A DNA stretch of 64,000 nt from contig NZ_JAPDHW010000002.1 of NCBI RefSeq assembly GCF_025971945.1, positions 310,001 through 374,000 on the forward strand, in the 5' to 3' direction. The stretch comes from Chryseobacterium kimseyorum (GTDB lineage: Bacteria > Bacteroidota > Bacteroidia > Flavobacteriales > Weeksellaceae). Below the pieces are notes generated by a model. That model ran no database searches, was not told the DNA's origin, and saw only the letters and a list, made by a program, of their open reading frames with translations. The position numbers and the translations under genes were made by a program. Shown piece after piece: positions 61,502 to 64,000 of this stretch (the first letter of the stretch is position 1; each line of letters starts with the position of its first letter).

Positions 61502-62584
61502 TTACATGAATTTATCTCCCTTTTTTAAACTTTTTAGATCTAAAACGTAGTCTTTGATAAGCTGATCATGTTCTCTCGGGCATATTAAAAGAACCTTGTC
61601 GGTGTCTACCACAATATAATCTTTCAAACCATCGATTACGATCGCCTTGTTATTATTCTTCACATGAATAATATTTCCTTCAGCTTGATACGTCAGTGAA
61701 TTTTTTGTGTTGATGGAATTCTGAAATTCATCCTGCTCACTATTTTCAAAAACTGAAGTCCAGGTTCCCAGGTCGCTCCATCCCAAATCAGCAGGAATTA
61801 CATAGACATTTTTAGCTTTCTCTAAAATTCCGTTATCGATAGAAATCTTCTGAACTTTAGGATAAATGAGTTCAATACAGCTTTTTTCGCTGTCTGCATT
61901 GTATTCGCAGGCTGTAAAATGCTGAGTCATTTCCGGAAGATACATTTCAAAAGCTTTATGAATAGATTTCACATTCCAGATAAAAATTCCGGCGTTCCAA
62001 AGAAAATCTCCGCTTTCTATGAAACTTTTTGCCAGTTCCAGAATAGGCTTTTCGGTAAATGTTTTAACTTTATAATAGTCAGAATCCTTCTTTTCTACAA
62101 ACTGAATATATCCGTAACCGGTATCTGGACGGGTTGGCGTAATGCCCAGTGTCACAAGATAATCGTGTGCAGAAGCCTGTTTAAATGCGAGTTCCAGTTT
62201 TTCTAAAAAGACATCTTCTTTCAGAATTAAATGATCCGCCGGTAAAACCACCATCGTAGCGTCAGGATTGATTTCAGCAATCTTATTGGCCATGTAAAGA
62301 TTACATGCAGCCGTATTTTTCATGAGAGGCTCGCCGACAACATTATCTGTGGGAATCTCCGGCAACTGCTGATGCGAAAGGGCTACATATTCTGTATTGG
62401 TGATAACAAATATATTTTCATCAGGAATCATTTTACTTATCCTGTCATAAGTCTGCTGAATCATCGTTCGGCCTGTTCCTAATATATCCTGAAACTGTTT
62501 TGGGAATTTCTGCGTGCTCAGAGGCCAGAATCTACTACCGATTCCTCCAGCCATAATCACACAGTATTTATCTGATTTTGACAT
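61502..62584 (-). CDS. manC: Mannose-1-phosphate guanylyltransferase
   Basis: 360 aa from the ATG at 62584; the ATG at 62596 overlaps the stop of the SprT-like gene. Nucleotidyltransferase fold: VIMAGGIGSRFWPLSTQKFP (residues about 8-27, the G-x-G-x-R loop and the Lys), VLPADHLI, TLGITPTRPDTGYGYI, NAGIFIWNV and KAKNVYVIPADLGWSDLGTW. Makes GDP-mannose from mannose-1-phosphate for glycoconjugates. Lacks the C-terminal phosphomannose isomerase domain of the bifunctional enzymes. Downstream of the SprT-like gene. Confidence 0.93.
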   Translation of the reverse strand: MSKSDKYCVIMAGGIGSRFWPLSTQKFPKQFQDILGTGRTMIQQTYDRISKMIPDENIFVITNTEYVALSHQQLPEIPTDNVVGEPLMKNTAACNLYMANKIAEINPDATMVVLPADHLILKEDVFLEKLELAFKQASAHDYLVTLGITPTRPDTGYGYIQFVEKKDSDYYKVKTFTEKPILELAKSFIESGDFLWNAGIFIWNVKSIHKAFEMYLPEMTQHFTACEYNADSEKSCIELIYPKVQKISIDNGILEKAKNVYVIPADLGWSDLGTWTSVFENSEQDEFQNSINTKNSLTYQAEGNIIHVKNNNKAIVIDGLKDYIVVDTDKVLLICPREHDQLIKDYVLDLKSLKKGDKFM

Positions 62585-62586
62585 AT

Positions 62587-63177
62587 TTAACTGCATTTTT
62601 TCACTCTAGCCAATGGTTTGAAAGAGTATTTCCTTCCTGTAGCCAGATTGAGACAAAGATAGTTTTTTTTAATCAGACCTTCCAATAAATACTTTTCTGT
62701 CCGGTAAATGAAATGATCGCCTTTCGCCAGCTGTTCCACATAAATTTCGTCATCATCGTGATTTTCAATGTGAAAGTATTTAACCAATTCCGGACTTGCC
62801 ATAAAATTGGCTTTGGGTGATTTAGAAAACTGAACGATAATCGGTTTTAAATCATTTTCATAAACTTCTAAACTTTCCAGAAGCATAAGTCTGAAGGTGT
62901 GCTTCCATTCATTTCCGTGCGGTGAAATTCTGCGGCCGAACTTTTCAAACGCAATGAGATGCGCTAGTTCGTGAGTCAGTACAAAGAAAAAAAGCTGTGG
63001 CTGTAAGGTAGAATTAATTGTTATTTCATGCGAAAGATCCCGAAGTTTTCTGTAATCTCCAAGTTTAGAGTTTCTGTTTTTTGTAATTTTAATATGAATA
63101 GAATAATCCGAAAACCAATTTCTGAGATGGCCTAAAGTATTTTGTGGTAAATATTTTTCTAGTGACTGAATAGACAT
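62587..63177 (-). CDS. SprT-like zinc protein
   Basis: 196 aa from the ATG at 63177 (a start at 63192 is five codons longer). SprT-like family: the zinc motif LTHELAHLIAFEKFG (His-Glu-x-x-His, about 83-97), and a further ISPHGNEWKHTFRLML (third His), then a C-terminal part without the Cys-zinc ribbon of E. coli SprT. Related to SPRTN metalloproteases, but its activity is untested. First of two genes, ending two or so bases before manC. Confidence 0.85.
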   Translation of the reverse strand: MSIQSLEKYLPQNTLGHLRNWFSDYSIHIKITKNRNSKLGDYRKLRDLSHEITINSTLQPQLFFFVLTHELAHLIAFEKFGRRISPHGNEWKHTFRLMLLESLEVYENDLKPIIVQFSKSPKANFMASPELVKYFHIENHDDDEIYVEQLAKGDHFIYRTEKYLLEGLIKKNYLCLNLATGRKYSFKPLARVKKCS

Positions 63178-63358
63178 TTCAATTGAGTACAAAAGTTGAT
63201 AACGAGCTTGTGTAAATTTAATTCAAGATAAATCAGTGTTACCAATAATCATGAATATATTCTCAGGCAAATTCAGGAGATTAGGCTGATTAATGTAATG
63301 AAAATCCGGAAAATCAATTAGCTGCGTGGCCAAAAATAAGCTAATTACTAGAAACAGC

Positions 63359-64000
63359 TTACAAACTTAGTGGAATTCCCGCATAGAAATTCAACAGTTT
63401 AAGACTGAAAAGATAATTGTATTTTGCCTGCTCTACAGAACCCTGCGCATTTGCATAATTGTTTCTGGCAATATTGAGATCATAAATTGTTCCTCTTCCT
63501 GCCGCATAACTTTTATCTGCAAAATCCATTGCGAGTTTTGTACTTTTTTCAGCTTCTACAGCCGCTAAATACACTTCGTAGTTTGCATCTACATCAAACT
63601 GTGCCTTCTGAACATTCTGTCTTACCGCCTGTTTCTGTTGATCTAAAGAGTTTTTGGCAATATTTTCATTAATTTTTGACTGCTCCACCTGAAGCCTGGT
63701 AATTCCCTTATTAAAAATCGGAATATTCAGAGAAAGCCCACCCTGCTGGCCAAAGTTATCTTTGTACTGTCCGAAAAACGAACGTTCATTAACGTAGAAA
63801 AATTCATTTCCTACATTATTGGTATTTAATAAGTTATTATAGAAACTCCCAATACCTACACTTGCAGTAAGGGTTGGCCAAAACGAAGTTTTCGTCACTT
63901 CAGTCTGAGCTTCTGCAGATTTGATGCGGCTTTCGGCAGCTTTGATCTGAGGCTGACTTTCGTAAGCTGTATTTAAAACCTCATCCACAGAAATCAGCTG
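63359..64000 (-). CDS. TolC-family outer-membrane efflux protein (3' part)
   Basis: At least 209 aa are visible; the gene continues beyond the right edge of the window, so only the C-terminal half is seen. TolC/OEP-type: helical hairpins with DEVLNTAYESQPQIKAAESRI and QSKINENIAKNSLDQQKQAV, beta strands with TASVGIGSFYNN, and LSLNIPIFNKGITRLQ (the 'PIF' motif of the barrel domain), and a final AKYNYLFSLKLLNFYAGIPL. Outer-membrane component of a tripartite exporter; the partner genes are out of view. Confidence 0.9.
   Translation of the reverse strand, partial: QLISVDEVLNTAYESQPQIKAAESRIKSAEAQTEVTKTSFWPTLTASVGIGSFYNNLLNTNNVGNEFFYVNERSFFGQYKDNFGQQGGLSLNIPIFNKGITRLQVEQSKINENIAKNSLDQQKQAVRQNVQKAQFDVDANYEVYLAAVEAEKSTKLAMDFADKSYAAGRGTIYDLNIARNNYANAQGSVEQAKYNYLFSLKLLNFYAGIPLSL

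Noticed and set aside
1..64000. CRISPR arrays, tRNA or rRNA genes
   Set aside because: I found no evenly spaced repeats and no cloverleaf or rRNA-like sequence by eye; a tRNA scan would settle this.

Overview
The window reads as chromosomal DNA of a Chryseobacterium-like member of the Bacteroidota (Flavobacteriia, Weeksellaceae). The evidence is low GC, AT-rich leaders without clear Shine-Dalgarno sites, repeated -7 boxes of the form TAnnTTTG, a type IX secretion (T9SS) type A sorting domain, an S46 dipeptidyl-peptidase, many lipoproteins with short lipoboxes, group III truncated haemoglobin, a SpmA-SpmB fusion and TonB-C mini-proteins. There is no rRNA, tRNA, CRISPR array, transposase, integrase or phage module that I can support. 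Assignment rests on protein character only.

Layout. 1-13.9 kb: secreted and lipoprotein genes of unknown function, a cysteine-cluster protein divergent from a truncated haemoglobin, then a long minus-strand run with a lipoprotein operon leading to a Ca2+/H+ antiporter, AlkD-like repair protein, two DUF4919 copies (one frameshifted), a CPA1 Na+/H+ antiporter and HflX. 14-22.5 kb: a plus-strand surface-protein operon (T9SS-sorted protein, 848-aa repeat protein, small partner), META-domain lipoprotein, S46 peptidase and secreted proteins. 22.6-33 kb: YifB, CsaA-like protein, PolB-like exonuclease, SUF-type DUF59 protein, sulfurtransferase, OsmC, HMG-CoA lyase, peptidase T, small lipoproteins, ThiL and a thioesterase. 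33-43.8 kb: HI0933 flavoprotein, three TonB-C mini-proteins (one broken), membrane proteins, two thioredoxin-fold proteins, MutS and a JmjC/cupin-like protein. 44-52.3 kb: bestrophin, SpoU methyltransferase, CBS protein with NAD kinase, aldolase, AccD and SpmAB. 52.3-64 kb: small unknowns, an ExbB-ExbD-TonB operon, DUF885 peptidase-like lipoprotein, Nth divergent from Bcp, GNAT, mannose-1-P guanylyltransferase, SprT-like protein and the 3' part of a TolC-family gene cut by the window edge.

Most genes are housekeeping or envelope functions in short operons, closed by intrinsic terminators I could trace by eye. No obvious defence island or biosynthetic cluster is present. The observations that go beyond routine annotation are small: a complete promoter-plus-terminator unit with no ORF (candidate small RNA, about 45983-46053, minus strand); two places where accessory genes sit between a core gene and a second, diverged copy of that gene's 3' end (the YkgJ-type gene and thiL); two single-site frameshifts (DUF4919 copy and a TonB-C mini-protein); an orphan coding remnant before alkD; overlapping divergent promoters of nth and bcp; and loss of metal-binding cysteines in Nth and AccD.
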